41,023 nt of DNA from an uncultured bacterium (GCA_938038205.1 CALHSA010000019.1:1-41023), one strand, 5' to 3'. Counted from the stretch's first letter, positions 25,123-33,561 are shown. Made by a program: numbers and translations. The notes: a model not told the origin generated them from the letters alone.

Positions 25123-25128
25123 TATAAT
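25123..25128 (+). promoter_or_regulatory. -10 hexamer of tRNA-Arg
   Basis: A consensus TATAAT ends eight bases before the tRNA-Arg gene. TTGACT (25095-25100) is 22 bases upstream of it, too far for a standard -35, so the -10 seems to dominate. Since nuoA starts ten bases after this tRNA, the same promoter may also drive nuoA-metG. Confidence 0.5.
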
Positions 25129-25136
25129 TTGCCTGT

Positions 25137-25210
25137 GTGCCTGTAGCTCAGCAGGACAGAGCAACTGCCTTCTAAGCAGTGGGTCGCAGGTTCGAATCCT
25201 GCCAGGCACG
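25137..25210 (+). tRNA. tRNA-Arg (anticodon TCT)
   Basis: Acceptor GTGCCTG pairs with CAGGCAC, discriminator G. The anticodon arm is ACTGC-CTTCTAA-GCAGT, giving anticodon TCT (decodes AGA, and AGG by wobble). GGTTCGAATCC lies in the T arm. No CCA is encoded. The nuoA start codon is only ten bases after the 3' end. Confidence 0.97.
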
Positions 25211-25220
25211 AAAGATTCTT

Positions 25221-25544
25221 ATGATTGTTTACGGGTTCATAGTTTTTGTAGTTATTGCTTCAATCATATTGTTAAGTGTCCTAATCGGTCCAAAGAATCC
25301 CACTCCAACAAAAGACAAACCATTTGAGTGCGGAAACATTAGCTTGGGTAATATTGAAAACACTAAAGTTCCAATATCCTTTTACAAAACGGCGTTAGCA
25401 TTCCTTGTTTTTGATATAGAAATTTTATTTTTACTACCACTAATTTTTGCAGGTCAGTACGGCTTAAAAGTGGCGGTTATCTTTATTTGCATAATCTCTT
25501 TAGGTCTTATATTTGAACTAAAAAATAACAAATTCTTTGTCTAG
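25221..25544 (+). CDS. nuoA: NADH-quinone oxidoreductase subunit A
   Basis: A 107-residue membrane subunit of complex I with three hydrophobic segments (about 2-22, 52-72, 76-96). KPFECG is the conserved loop between helices 1 and 2, in the mobile quinone-site region, and FLVFDIEILFLLP is the hallmark of helix 2. I chose ATG at 25221, ten bases after tRNA-Arg; the open frame runs back through the tRNA. No other nuo gene is next to it, which is unusual because nuoA normally opens a multi-gene operon. Its TAG directly abuts the metG ATG, so both are probably on one mRNA. Confidence 0.92.
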   Translation: MIVYGFIVFVVIASIILLSVLIGPKNPTPTKDKPFECGNISLGNIENTKVPISFYKTALAFLVFDIEILFLLPLIFAGQYGLKVAVIFICIISLGLIFELKNNKFFV

Positions 25545-27230
25545 ATGAGTAGTTTTGAACTACCGGTATATGACTATTTTGAAAACAATAAGCCTTTTAG
25601 CAGAGTAACAAAGGAGGAAACTAGGTTAGTTTTTGTAGCTTGGCCATATATGAATGGCAAGCTGCATGTTGGACATTTGGCAGGATATTTACTGCCAGCA
25701 GATTGTATAGCTCGCGCTTTTAGAATGCTTGGTTACAAAACTTTAATGATTTCTGGATCTGATTGTTATGGTACTCCAATATTGGTCACAGCACTTAAAG
25801 AGCAAACTTCTCCTGAACAAGTAGTGCAGTTTTACCATGAAGAGGTTATCAAATTATTCAAAGCCATTGATATAAGCTTTGATAATTATTCGGCTACGGT
25901 AAATAGAACCCATCATGAGGTTGTTAAAGACGCATTTTATAAAATTCTTTTAAATGGATTTATTAAAAAAGATTTTGATCTTCAGTTTTTCTCTCCAACC
26001 TTAGGAAGATTCCTACCGGACAGATTTGTGGTTGGAGATTGCCCGTTCTGTGGAGCATCGGGTATAAAATCAGACCAGTGCGAGAACTGTTCTGAAATAT
26101 TAACACCACAGCAGGTTCTGAATCCTGTATCAATAGTAGATGGAAAGCCTGTAGAATTAAAAAAAACTGAACACTATTTTTTTGATTGGCCTAAGCTTCA
26201 GGGTAGGCTTGAAAATTACTTTAATGATCGGAAAGCTGAATGGCGAGACTGGATTGTATCAGAAACTAAGAAATGGTTTAACCAGGGTTTAAAACCGAGG
26301 GCTATAACACGAGATATTGACTGGGGAATACCAATACCTTCGGATATTCCTGCATCTATGCTAATTGAGGATTTTGAAAAAAAAAGGATCTATGTTTGGT
26401 TTGAGGCAGTAACAGGTTATCTTTCCTCGACGATAGAGTATTGTCGAAGAAATAATTTGGACGTTAACTTGTTCTGGAGAAATCCTAATTCGAAACACTA
26501 TTATTTTATGGGCAAGGATAATCTCCCCTTTCACACAATATTCTGGCCTGGGCAGTTAATGGCTTTAGACTCAACCTTACACCTACCAGATATTCCTGCC
26601 ATAAACCAGTATCTGCTATTTGGAGATGAGAAATTCTCCAAAAGCGCTGGCCGAATTATCGACAGTTATGATTTTACTCAACAGTATGGAGCTGATGCAG
26701 TTCGATTTTATTTTCTTGCCTTCTCTCCTGAAACAAGCGACTTTAGCTTTAATCTAGAGCATTTCAAAGAGCAAACTAATAGTTTATTAGTGGGCAAAAT
26801 TGGAAATTATATAAGCAGAGTTACTAAACTAGCTGGTAACGGATTTAAACCTTCATTCCAGGCAAAAGCTTTTGAAACGTATGTTAAGTTTCTAGATCAG
26901 TATCTTGAGGGAGTTGATTCAGGATCAAGTAGAAAAATGTGTCAAACTGTTCTTGAGTACACCGATTCATTGAATAAGGCATTTTCAGATGCACAACCCT
27001 GGAACTTAGATAAATCAGATAATAGATTTAAGTCTGTAATATCAGAGGGAATTTGTTCAATAGTTTGCCTGACAAGTCTTTTAAAGCCTATTATTCCCAA
27101 CGCAGTTAGAGTTGTGGAGGAGTCTCTTGCATTTGAGCTTTTTGAAATAATAACCTCCAAGGACGCCTTAGAGGCGGCTTTAACTGACGTGCTGGTGAGG
27201 CAAGGGTTAACCCTTTTTTCTAAATTATAA
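25545..27230 (+). CDS. metG: Methionyl-tRNA synthetase
   Basis: A 561-residue class I synthetase. VAWPYMNGKLHVGHL contains the HIGH-type motif (HVGH), and KFSKSAG is the KMSKS-type motif. CPFCG and CENC form a one-knuckle zinc site in the connecting domain. The helical anticodon-binding domain fills the C-terminal part; the additional Trbp111-like dimerisation domain found in E. coli MetG is absent, giving the short form. It charges initiator and elongator tRNA-Met. The start abuts the nuoA stop codon without a clear ribosome binding site. Its end overlaps the convergent RmlC-like gene by 11 bases. Confidence 0.95.
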   Translation: MSSFELPVYDYFENNKPFSRVTKEETRLVFVAWPYMNGKLHVGHLAGYLLPADCIARAFRMLGYKTLMISGSDCYGTPILVTALKEQTSPEQVVQFYHEEVIKLFKAIDISFDNYSATVNRTHHEVVKDAFYKILLNGFIKKDFDLQFFSPTLGRFLPDRFVVGDCPFCGASGIKSDQCENCSEILTPQQVLNPVSIVDGKPVELKKTEHYFFDWPKLQGRLENYFNDRKAEWRDWIVSETKKWFNQGLKPRAITRDIDWGIPIPSDIPASMLIEDFEKKRIYVWFEAVTGYLSSTIEYCRRNNLDVNLFWRNPNSKHYYFMGKDNLPFHTIFWPGQLMALDSTLHLPDIPAINQYLLFGDEKFSKSAGRIIDSYDFTQQYGADAVRFYFLAFSPETSDFSFNLEHFKEQTNSLLVGKIGNYISRVTKLAGNGFKPSFQAKAFETYVKFLDQYLEGVDSGSSRKMCQTVLEYTDSLNKAFSDAQPWNLDKSDNRFKSVISEGICSIVCLTSLLKPIIPNAVRVVEESLAFELFEIITSKDALEAALTDVLVRQGLTLFSKL

Positions 27231-27705
27231 ATTCCCTTTTATCAGAATCAGAAACTATAATCTTTTTCCCCCAATTGTAACCTATTCTTGTATCATTGAA
27301 CGGGATCCTGCCTTCATCGTTTGGATTATACTCTTGATTTGTGAAATAAACTAAGTGAGCCGAAGCACTTAATACTTTCAAACCATGAAGAACAAGTGGT
27401 GGAATTTTCAAAACAAATGGATCTTCGAGGCACATAAGAAATTCAATAGGAGATCCAAACTTCCCATCTCTAAAGTCCACTATCACAGCCTTGATTTTCC
27501 CTTCAACTAAATACCAATAGTCAGTCTGTTTTTTATGATAGTGCCATGCTTTAACAACATTTCGTTTCATAAATGAGTGAGAAACTTGTAATACTTTAAA
27601 ATCTTTGAAAAAACTTGAGGATTCTTTAAAAATTTCCCTAAAAAAACCCCGCTTATCCTCATATGATCTTAATTTAAAAATCTCAACCCCGTCCGGTAAT
27701 ATCAT
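27220..27705 (-). CDS. RmlC-like cupin (dTDP-4-dehydrorhamnose 3,5-epimerase family)
   Basis: A 161-residue cupin of the RmlC superfamily. DKRGFFREIF near 17 and VKAWHYHKKQTDYWYL near 51 match the start and catalytic region, where the family has a His in the LHYQ-like position; IPPLVLHGLKVL matches the strand with the second conserved His. It is shorter than true RmlC (about 180) and divergent, so the sugar nucleotide acted on is uncertain; isomerases of the same fold are possible. It overlaps the Sua5 gene by 4 bases and is last in a four-gene operon. Confidence 0.75.
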   Translation of the reverse strand: MILPDGVEIFKLRSYEDKRGFFREIFKESSSFFKDFKVLQVSHSFMKRNVVKAWHYHKKQTDYWYLVEGKIKAVIVDFRDGKFGSPIEFLMCLEDPFVLKIPPLVLHGLKVLSASAHLVYFTNQEYNPNDEGRIPFNDTRIGYNWGKKIIVSDSDKREFII

Positions 27706-28604
27706 TCAAAATAAGCTCCCATTTTTTTTAACCTATCAATGATTACATAATCCGGAAATTTATTTGCGTCAAGATTTCCATGTATAACAATTCGAGATAC
27801 TTCTGGTTTTAAATCGGCCTCCCTAAGTAATGAATAAAAATTTTTAACCAAGTTTTCAGAGAAAGACTCAATCACAAAATCATCTGATTTAATTAAGCTC
27901 TTATCCTTAACACAGAGCACGGGTTTACTGGGCGAATAATGAGTATATTTGCTCCCTGGAGAGGCTAAGTGGGATTTCTTTAAGAGCTCTTCTTTACTAA
28001 CTCCAAGTTTTTCTGCGACTAATTCCACAGGCAAAAGCCCTAACCTTAGAATTTTTGGTGAATTGATTAATGAAACAATTGTTGACTCAATACCCAATGG
28101 GCTAGGACCCCTTAGAACAATTACTTTACCTTCAAAATCTCTTTCAACATGCTCTGCTTGTGTGGGAGAGCAGTAGCCACTTTTATTCGCAGATGGAGCT
28201 GCAAGTGGTTTATCTACGATTTTAGCAACTTCAAGAAAAATATCATTAGCAGGTATTCTAACTCCCAGGTATGGTTTATTTGATGAAATGTTTAGTAAAC
28301 GCTTATCTTTCACAGGGAGAATAACGGTTAGTGGACCTGGCCAAAGTTTAAAAAGCTCAGGATATTTATCAAGATATTCATCCAAATGGACAAAAAGACC
28401 AATTTGATCTAGAGATACAAAATGGCATATCAAAGGATTGTCCTTAGGTCTACTTTTTAAAGAGTAAACTAGCTGTACTGCTTCAGAATTTAAAGCATCA
28501 CAAGCAAGCCCATACACTGTCTCTGTAGGAAGAGCCACAACCTCACCAGAGCAAATCAAGTCGGCCGCATATCTGATATTCTCTTGAGTTGGTTCAAGAA
28601 TCAC
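27702..28604 (-). CDS. tsaC: L-threonylcarbamoyladenylate synthase (Sua5 type)
   Basis: A 300-residue long-form enzyme. The YrdC domain (about 1-185) has VALPTETVYGLACDA, KSRPKDNPL, WPGPLTVIL and PSANKSG; the linker SPGSKYTHYSP and a C-terminal Sua5 domain follow, so it is Sua5-like rather than the short TsaC. It makes threonylcarbamoyl-AMP from threonine, bicarbonate and ATP, the first step of t6A modification of ANN-decoding tRNAs. It overlaps the upstream VOC gene by 11 bases and the downstream RmlC-like gene by 4. No other t6A genes are nearby. Confidence 0.92.
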   Translation of the reverse strand: MILEPTQENIRYAADLICSGEVVALPTETVYGLACDALNSEAVQLVYSLKSRPKDNPLICHFVSLDQIGLFVHLDEYLDKYPELFKLWPGPLTVILPVKDKRLLNISSNKPYLGVRIPANDIFLEVAKIVDKPLAAPSANKSGYCSPTQAEHVERDFEGKVIVLRGPSPLGIESTIVSLINSPKILRLGLLPVELVAEKLGVSKEELLKKSHLASPGSKYTHYSPSKPVLCVKDKSLIKSDDFVIESFSENLVKNFYSLLREADLKPEVSRIVIHGNLDANKFPDYVIIDRLKKMGAYFE

Positions 28605-29163
28605 AAGTTATGCTAGTGGCTCCAAGAGTTGAAAAATAGTGATAAATTTTATCAGGATTCCAACCCCATTCCTGAAGTGGGACAACTATCCCCTGGTCAA
28701 TCTCATCAATATCCCATGAAGGATAAATCCATACGTCGTATCCTGCTCTTAAATTTTTGGAAATTAGTACACTTTTTCCCTCGATTTTACATCCAAGATT
28801 CTCACAGAACTCAAATAAAACTGATTCTTTAAGCGCGAACTGAATCAGTTTCCCTTTGTATCCGACTTGAGGGACTTCGTAAGTATACGCATATTTATGG
28901 GTTTTTATAAACTTAAAAATTGAATCAACCCTAAAAGCTAAATGATGAAAAACAGGAGTCTTTTTGTTTCTTATGAAGCTTTCTACAGACTTATTCGAAA
29001 AAGGCTGTATAAACTCTAATGCACATTTCGTCTTTTCTTTGTACCCCACAAAAACACCTTGGTTTTCAAGTAACTCAAACTCAACGTCTAAACCAAAGAC
29101 CCTTTTTACTTCCTCTTTGGATTTAACAGCAAAGCATATGTGGTCAATCTCTAAATCCAACAA
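28594..29163 (-). CDS. VOC/glyoxalase-fold protein, methylmalonyl-CoA epimerase-like N-terminus
   Basis: A vicinal-oxygen-chelate fold: LEIDHICFAVKSKEEV near the start is the first beta-alpha-beta unit with a metal-ligand His, and FHHLAFRVDS is the second unit with another His. This pattern resembles methylmalonyl-CoA epimerase, which would fit with a propionyl-CoA carboxylase elsewhere in the window, but the C-terminal 70 residues (YDVWIYPSWDIDEIDQG, LQEWGWNPDK) are not typical and the family is uncertain. I chose TTG at 29163, directly after the upstream stop codon, where the VOC domain begins; ATG at 29214 would add 17 residues inside the preceding gene. Confidence 0.7.
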   Translation of the reverse strand: MLDLEIDHICFAVKSKEEVKRVFGLDVEFELLENQGVFVGYKEKTKCALEFIQPFSNKSVESFIRNKKTPVFHHLAFRVDSIFKFIKTHKYAYTYEVPQVGYKGKLIQFALKESVLFEFCENLGCKIEGKSVLISKNLRAGYDVWIYPSWDIDEIDQGIVVPLQEWGWNPDKIYHYFSTLGATSITCDS

Positions 29164-29164
29164 G

Positions 29165-29515
29165 TTATGTGTTATTCTCTTCAGAGTATGCTTTTGCAAG
29201 CTGATATAAAGCATCTTTTACAAGTTTATATCTAGACAAAAAAGCTGGGGCATCAGGAATTGCTAAGATCATTCTAGGTTTTAAAATTTCCTCCGCAATC
29301 ATATCAATCCCAAGATCAACAACCTGGAAATCTAGTCCCTCTTGCTGCGAGCTCTCTAAGTAACTGTTCAATCCCTCAAGCAAGAACCAAACTTTTGCAG
29401 TCCCTTGAGTGACATCAGCATCGTCCTGATTTTGATTTAATAAGTTTGTAACTATTTGTTGAACCTTTTCTATAAAGCCATAAAACGCATTATTAAACTG
29501 TTCTTCTGAATCCAT
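29165..29515 (-). CDS. Unknown small acidic protein
   Basis: A 116-residue acidic protein beginning MDSEEQFNNAFYGFIEKV, with no signal peptide or membrane segment, probably helical. I do not recognise a family. It is the first gene of the operon continuing into the VOC, Sua5 and RmlC-like genes, and it has a good promoter: TTGACC at 29551-29546, 17 bases, TAGGAT at 29528-29523, and then only seven bases to the ATG. The start is supported by this promoter rather than by a ribosome binding site. Confidence 0.75.
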   Translation of the reverse strand: MDSEEQFNNAFYGFIEKVQQIVTNLLNQNQDDADVTQGTAKVWFLLEGLNSYLESSQQEGLDFQVVDLGIDMIAEEILKPRMILAIPDAPAFLSRYKLVKDALYQLAKAYSEENNT

Positions 29516-29522
29516 TAGTTCT

Positions 29523-29551
29523 ATCCTACACTATTGATAAGAGATGGTCAA
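29523..29551 (-). promoter_or_regulatory. Promoter of the unknown-VOC-Sua5-RmlC operon
   Basis: On the minus strand -35 TTGACC (29551-29546) and -10 TAGGAT (29528-29523) are 17 bases apart. The -35 lies inside the first codons of the divergent pepP. The -10 ends seven bases before the ATG at 29515, so the transcript should start at or next to the start codon. Confidence 0.7.
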
Positions 29552-30746
29552 AGAGAATTCAGATATCTACCAGAAACGTATACAAAAAGTTCAAGAATTC
29601 TTGAGGAAAGAAAATGGAGTTGCCCTTGTAACGGGCAATCTGCCGATAAAAAAAACTGAAGATCAAGTATATCGTTTTAGAAACTCGAATCTGTTTTTCT
29701 TAACAGGGACCATAGATCAAGATCTTGGAGTTTTAATAACAAAAGATGAGGTCTTTTTGTTCCGTTGGAAGAAGGTAAATCCAGTATGGGAAACTTGTTT
29801 GGAGAACGAAAGGGCTCTTGCAACAAAATTGGGGGCCAAACTAATTGATGAAAGTAAAATTTGGGACCAAATTAGCAAATGTAAGCTTTTTTTTGGTGAT
29901 AGGCTATCTTCCTGGTCAGGTAAATTCATTCAAAAAATTTTAGACTCTCAAATAACATCTTTAAGAGAAAAACCAATTCGTGTCGCTTCCGTTGAAGAGA
30001 TATTAATTCCTCTAAGAGAGGTTAAATCAGAGTATGAAATAAAAATTATGATTGAGGCTGCAAAAAAAGCTACTGAGATATTTAAAAGCTTTAAAAATTT
30101 AGTAAGGCCAGGTTTGTCAGAGATTGAAATTCGTAATATTTTGTACTCACAAATATATGTAAATCATTGTCACCCGAGTTTTGATGCAATAGTCGCTGCG
30201 GGCAAAAATGCGGCTATTTTGCACCATACTCCAACGCATAAACGATGGGAAAAAAATGAGCCCTTACTGGTAGATTTTGGAATCTACTATAACGATTATG
30301 CAATCGATGTAACCAGAATCTTATTCATAAAGCCTTCAAGTAGAGTAAGAGAGATTTATGAAATTGTAAAATCAGTAAATGAGTTAATCTCCTTATCGCT
30401 CAACCCAGAGAAAACATACAATGATATTCTGAACGAAACAAAGCAGTTACTAGGCAAAGAATTAAAAAAAATTATTAAAAGTTTTGATATCGGTGAAGTA
30501 TTTCCTCATGGCTGGGGTCATAGCATTGGGCTAGATGTTCATGATCCCTCAAGCTTTGGGTTAAACAAAAATTCGAGAATCAAAAATGGCATGGTTGTTA
30601 CAGTTGAACCAGGCCTATATTTCAGGAACAAACAAATAGGGGAGGCTTTTGGGATTCGGGTTGAAGATTGTGTAGTTATAAATAAAAAGAAAAATTTAGT
30701 TCTAACTGCAGGAATACCAAAAGAGTTTAAAGATATGATAATCTAA
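29544..30746 (+). CDS. pepP: Xaa-Pro aminopeptidase (M24B family)
   Basis: A 400-residue M24 peptidase. The N-terminal domain (about 1-165) is creatinase-like; the pita-bread catalytic domain has the metal ligands Asp in VDFGIYYNDYAIDVTR (two Asp), His in HGWGHSIGLDVHD, Glu in VTVEPGLYF and Glu in GIRVEDCVV. It removes an N-terminal residue preceding proline. The start at 29544 has a weak GATAAGAG before it, and only 28 bases separate it from the divergent gene. It is followed by tRNA-Ala. Confidence 0.93.
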   Translation: MVKENSDIYQKRIQKVQEFLRKENGVALVTGNLPIKKTEDQVYRFRNSNLFFLTGTIDQDLGVLITKDEVFLFRWKKVNPVWETCLENERALATKLGAKLIDESKIWDQISKCKLFFGDRLSSWSGKFIQKILDSQITSLREKPIRVASVEEILIPLREVKSEYEIKIMIEAAKKATEIFKSFKNLVRPGLSEIEIRNILYSQIYVNHCHPSFDAIVAAGKNAAILHHTPTHKRWEKNEPLLVDFGIYYNDYAIDVTRILFIKPSSRVREIYEIVKSVNELISLSLNPEKTYNDILNETKQLLGKELKKIIKSFDIGEVFPHGWGHSIGLDVHDPSSFGLNKNSRIKNGMVVTVEPGLYFRNKQIGEAFGIRVEDCVVINKKKNLVLTAGIPKEFKDMII

Positions 30747-30773
30747 TCAGGGTTAAATTTTAATTTTAGTGGA

Positions 30774-30846
30774 GGGCCCATAGCTCAGTTGGGAGAGCGC
30801 TTGACTGGCAGTCAAGAGGTCAGCGGTTCGAGTCCGCTTGGGTCCA
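30774..30846 (+). tRNA. tRNA-Ala (anticodon GGC)
   Basis: Acceptor GGGCCCA pairs with TGGGTCC (one G-T pair), discriminator A. The anticodon arm is CTTGA-CTGGCAG-TCAAG, giving anticodon GGC. The T arm has GGTTCGAGTCC. No CCA is encoded. No strong promoter is seen in the 27 bases after pepP, so it may be cotranscribed with it. Confidence 0.97.
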
Positions 30847-30855
30847 ATGCTTTTC

Positions 30856-30883
30856 TTGATTGAAAATCGTAAACAGTTAAAAT
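30856..30883 (+). promoter_or_regulatory. Promoter of the TadG-like gene
   Basis: TTGATT (30856-30861), 16 bases, TAAAAT (30878-30883), then seven bases to the GTG start at 30891. It starts ten bases after the tRNA-Ala gene. The spacing predicts transcription beginning at or next to the GTG. Confidence 0.6.
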
Positions 30884-30890
30884 TAAATAA

Positions 30891-32843
30891 GTGGTTTTTC
30901 CAAGAAGGGGATTTGCAGTTTTTTGGATACTCTTAACAATTATTCCATCTTTAGCGATATTTACAGGAATTATTACAGTGTACGTGAATGAAATGTTTAA
31001 CAGAAATGCAATATTTAACTTGCTTAACGGAGTAAGAAACTTTGGAGCCGGAGCCAATGGTCTTGAAAATTTGGCAAACAACCTTCAAGCTCGTTACCGC
31101 GCAAGAGTAAGATTCCATCGAATCAACCAAAACGAGGTAAGTTTCACAATGAATCTTTTAGGAAAAGATTACCCAATTACAGTAACAAGAGAACCAAGAA
31201 ATGCATATATTTTTTTTGATGCAAGTGATTATAATGCTCCAACAAAGCAAGAGCATCTGAATCCTGAAATATGGATAAATCCAAATACTTCTGGACTTTT
31301 TTCAAGCTTCTTACCAATAACAAGCCACTACAGTAGAGAGGAGAGTGGTCATTTTACAAACATAAATTTATCTTTCGTACGACATTGGACGGGGCCTGAA
31401 GCTTTTGAGAATATTGATTACAGCTTATCGTCAGAAATGAAACGAAGGTTGTTGGCACAATTGTTTAAAGCTGATAATTGCGATATCCTTTGTGCAAGTC
31501 GAGATGACTGCCACGGATATTGGCACTGCTTTAAATGTGAGTCAATATACTCTTGCTTTGGTTTTGATAGCTTCAGAGAGCGGCAAAGCTGCTTGAGGCC
31601 TCTTCTTCGACAGTGTGAAAGAAACTCGCAACTTGGAGTAACAACTTTTCACGGGCAACACTGTTCTAATCCTTTTTTTAATGCTCTAAAAATAGCAAAT
31701 ACCATTATTTGGGATTACTACTCCCTAGATCAACGAGGTAGAATCACCGTTAGAGCTGGTCCAATTGATCTTGACAATAGACCATCTTGGAGAGTTAATG
31801 AGAATAATACTCACCTTGTATTTTCATATGAAAGAGTTCCAAACCCCCTGGCTAACGCAAGTAACACTGCAATTCAAAACTGCACTACAACACAAAGATC
31901 AGCAATTGACCAGGATTGTATTTTAAGTTTGTTTTATGACTCAGATAGATATATTTGGGATATGAGATTAGGTCGTTATTTACCTGCCATAATTTACTCA
32001 TCTGTGTTTAATCGCCCTTACCATTTTATTCCTCAACCTATCTCAGAGCGGGTAATGGACTCATTAAACCAAAATCAAAGACAGAATTACGCTTTCGGAA
32101 TACGAAGATTGCCAGAGCCGTCTTTTTCTGGCTCAGGAAACGCAAATTTAAATGAGAATTATATTTCACGTCTTACTGTAAGAGAGGCGATTTGGGCGCA
32201 GGTTGTCAAACAAAGACCGCAAAGGTTTGAGAGGTTAATTGATGCTGTTATAGATGATATAAACGATATTCGATATCCAAGTAACATACCCACTGACTTT
32301 TTTTTCATATTCGGAGACTTTCCTTGGTTTGATCAACCGAGAGATTACTCGGACGTAGATTGCTCAAGGGAGGAGGTTTTTGGACTTTACAAAGTTAGAC
32401 GAACATTTTTCAGAGGGCCATATCCGTTACCAGCTCTTTTAAGACCTCTTGTTTGTTCAAATGTTTCTTTTGATTCCTCTTCTAGAGTTTATTTTTCTCA
32501 CTTAAGAGATCAATTTGATAGACTTAACAGAGCTCTAAGAAGACGTAATCACCCTACTGCAAACTTATTTTTTATTGTTGCTAGATCTGAAGGCTCATAC
32601 CCATCTCATTCACAAAATTACCACGGATCAAACTGGAATTGCCAAAATAGAGCTTGTAATCCTATTCGAACGGAAGTAAGGTCCATGCTAAATTTTTTAA
32701 ACCAAAATGCACGTAGATGGAACAGACTCTCAATACATTTTGCTTTTATCAACGATCCGGGAAGTTTGGCCTACGAATTGCCAATTTTACTTTTACAAAA
32801 AATAGAGAAAAGTAGGCTTCGAGTAAGAGTATTCGGGGTTTAA
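30891..32843 (+). CDS. Large cysteine-rich surface protein with TadG-like N-terminal anchor
   Basis: A 650-residue protein. RRGFAVFWILLTIIPSLAI (about 5-23) is a pilin- or TadG-like start: basic residues, then one long hydrophobic helix. The rest is predicted outside the inner membrane. It holds about 15 Cys, eight of them in residues 197-242 (C197, C201, C207, C213, C216, C222, C234, C242), which suggests several disulfides. Many Arg, Asn, Phe and Tyr residues are present. No VWA MIDAS motif is clear. The start is GTG at 30891, with a promoter seven bases upstream. A TadE-like gene follows three bases after the stop codon, so the two probably form one surface structure. No other tad genes are present. 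The function is unknown. Confidence 0.7.
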   Translation: MVFPRRGFAVFWILLTIIPSLAIFTGIITVYVNEMFNRNAIFNLLNGVRNFGAGANGLENLANNLQARYRARVRFHRINQNEVSFTMNLLGKDYPITVTREPRNAYIFFDASDYNAPTKQEHLNPEIWINPNTSGLFSSFLPITSHYSREESGHFTNINLSFVRHWTGPEAFENIDYSLSSEMKRRLLAQLFKADNCDILCASRDDCHGYWHCFKCESIYSCFGFDSFRERQSCLRPLLRQCERNSQLGVTTFHGQHCSNPFFNALKIANTIIWDYYSLDQRGRITVRAGPIDLDNRPSWRVNENNTHLVFSYERVPNPLANASNTAIQNCTTTQRSAIDQDCILSLFYDSDRYIWDMRLGRYLPAIIYSSVFNRPYHFIPQPISERVMDSLNQNQRQNYAFGIRRLPEPSFSGSGNANLNENYISRLTVREAIWAQVVKQRPQRFERLIDAVIDDINDIRYPSNIPTDFFFIFGDFPWFDQPRDYSDVDCSREEVFGLYKVRRTFFRGPYPLPALLRPLVCSNVSFDSSSRVYFSHLRDQFDRLNRALRRRNHPTANLFFIVARSEGSYPSHSQNYHGSNWNCQNRACNPIRTEVRSMLNFLNQNARRWNRLSIHFAFINDPGSLAYELPILLLQKIEKSRLRVRVFGV

Positions 32844-32846
32844 GAG

Positions 32847-33527
32847 ATGAGAGCGAGTGTGTCGCTTGAGGCAGCTTTAGTTTTTTTAATTTTTATACCT
32901 GTACTAGTCACGGGTTTAGCTATTTTTGTTTGGGTCAATAATTTACGGGAAATGTCAATTATAGAGCAAACTTGGGGTAGAACCTTACAACCAAGCATTA
33001 ATGAAGCTATTAGAGCAAATTGGGACAGTTTAACAATAGGCAACGTTGCATGGAATCAATTTATTGATAATTCTATTCAGAGGTTTAATGATTACCTAGC
33101 AAGGACGAATTTAAGACAAGATTTAAATATCTTAATTCAAATATCAGTCTGGCAAATTAATTTTAATCCAGAATCAGGAGCCTTCCTGGGCTCGACACTG
33201 CTGACCGAAAGGCAACTGACTTTAAATGATTTTAGGGTTTTCAACCAGGATTTACAAAATTTTAACGCTGAATTAGCTAATGCTCTCCAACGAATTCCTC
33301 CTTTACGAATTACTCTTGGCAGTATCCCAGTTCACTATCACTTTGGCCCTACAATATTTGGTGATGTTACTAGAATTAACTTCTTACCTAATCGTTTTTT
33401 TATCTCCTACTTCTACGGAGTTTTTTTAAACTCAAATATCATGGAATGGGCTTTAAATACTCTTAATCAAATTAACTTAGCACCAAATACTCGATATATA
33501 AGAGGAAGACTACTCCCAGTGATTTGA
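32847..33527 (+). CDS. TadE-like pseudopilin-type protein
   Basis: A 226-residue protein whose N-terminus MRASVSLEAALVFLIFIPVLV resembles TadE/TadG proteins: a short polar lead, Ser-Leu-Glu-Ala-Ala, then a hydrophobic helix. The Glu five residues before the helix core is like that of pilins. The remainder is a periplasmic domain without a recognised family. It starts three bases after the TadG-like gene; GAGATG gives little ribosome binding site. Its stop codon overlaps the -35 of the tRNA-Tyr promoter. It probably partners the upstream gene product. Confidence 0.65.
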   Translation: MRASVSLEAALVFLIFIPVLVTGLAIFVWVNNLREMSIIEQTWGRTLQPSINEAIRANWDSLTIGNVAWNQFIDNSIQRFNDYLARTNLRQDLNILIQISVWQINFNPESGAFLGSTLLTERQLTLNDFRVFNQDLQNFNAELANALQRIPPLRITLGSIPVHYHFGPTIFGDVTRINFLPNRFFISYFYGVFLNSNIMEWALNTLNQINLAPNTRYIRGRLLPVI

Positions 33528-33552
33528 AAATATTAGCTCATTTTGACATAAT
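33524..33552 (+). promoter_or_regulatory. tRNA-Tyr promoter
   Basis: TTGAAA (33524-33529), overlapping the TGA of the TadE-like gene, is 17 bases from CATAAT (33547-33552), which ends nine bases before tRNA-Tyr. Spacing and sequence are those of a housekeeping sigma-70 promoter. Confidence 0.7.
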
Positions 33553-33561
33553 CGGATGTAG

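Noticed and set aside
25095-25128. TTGACT as -35 of tRNA-Arg
   Set aside because: It is 22 bases from the TATAAT, beyond usual sigma-70 spacing.
25179-25220. Longer NuoA start inside tRNA-Arg
   Set aside because: The extension is translated tRNA sequence; MIVYGF at 25221 is the normal start of the first membrane helix.
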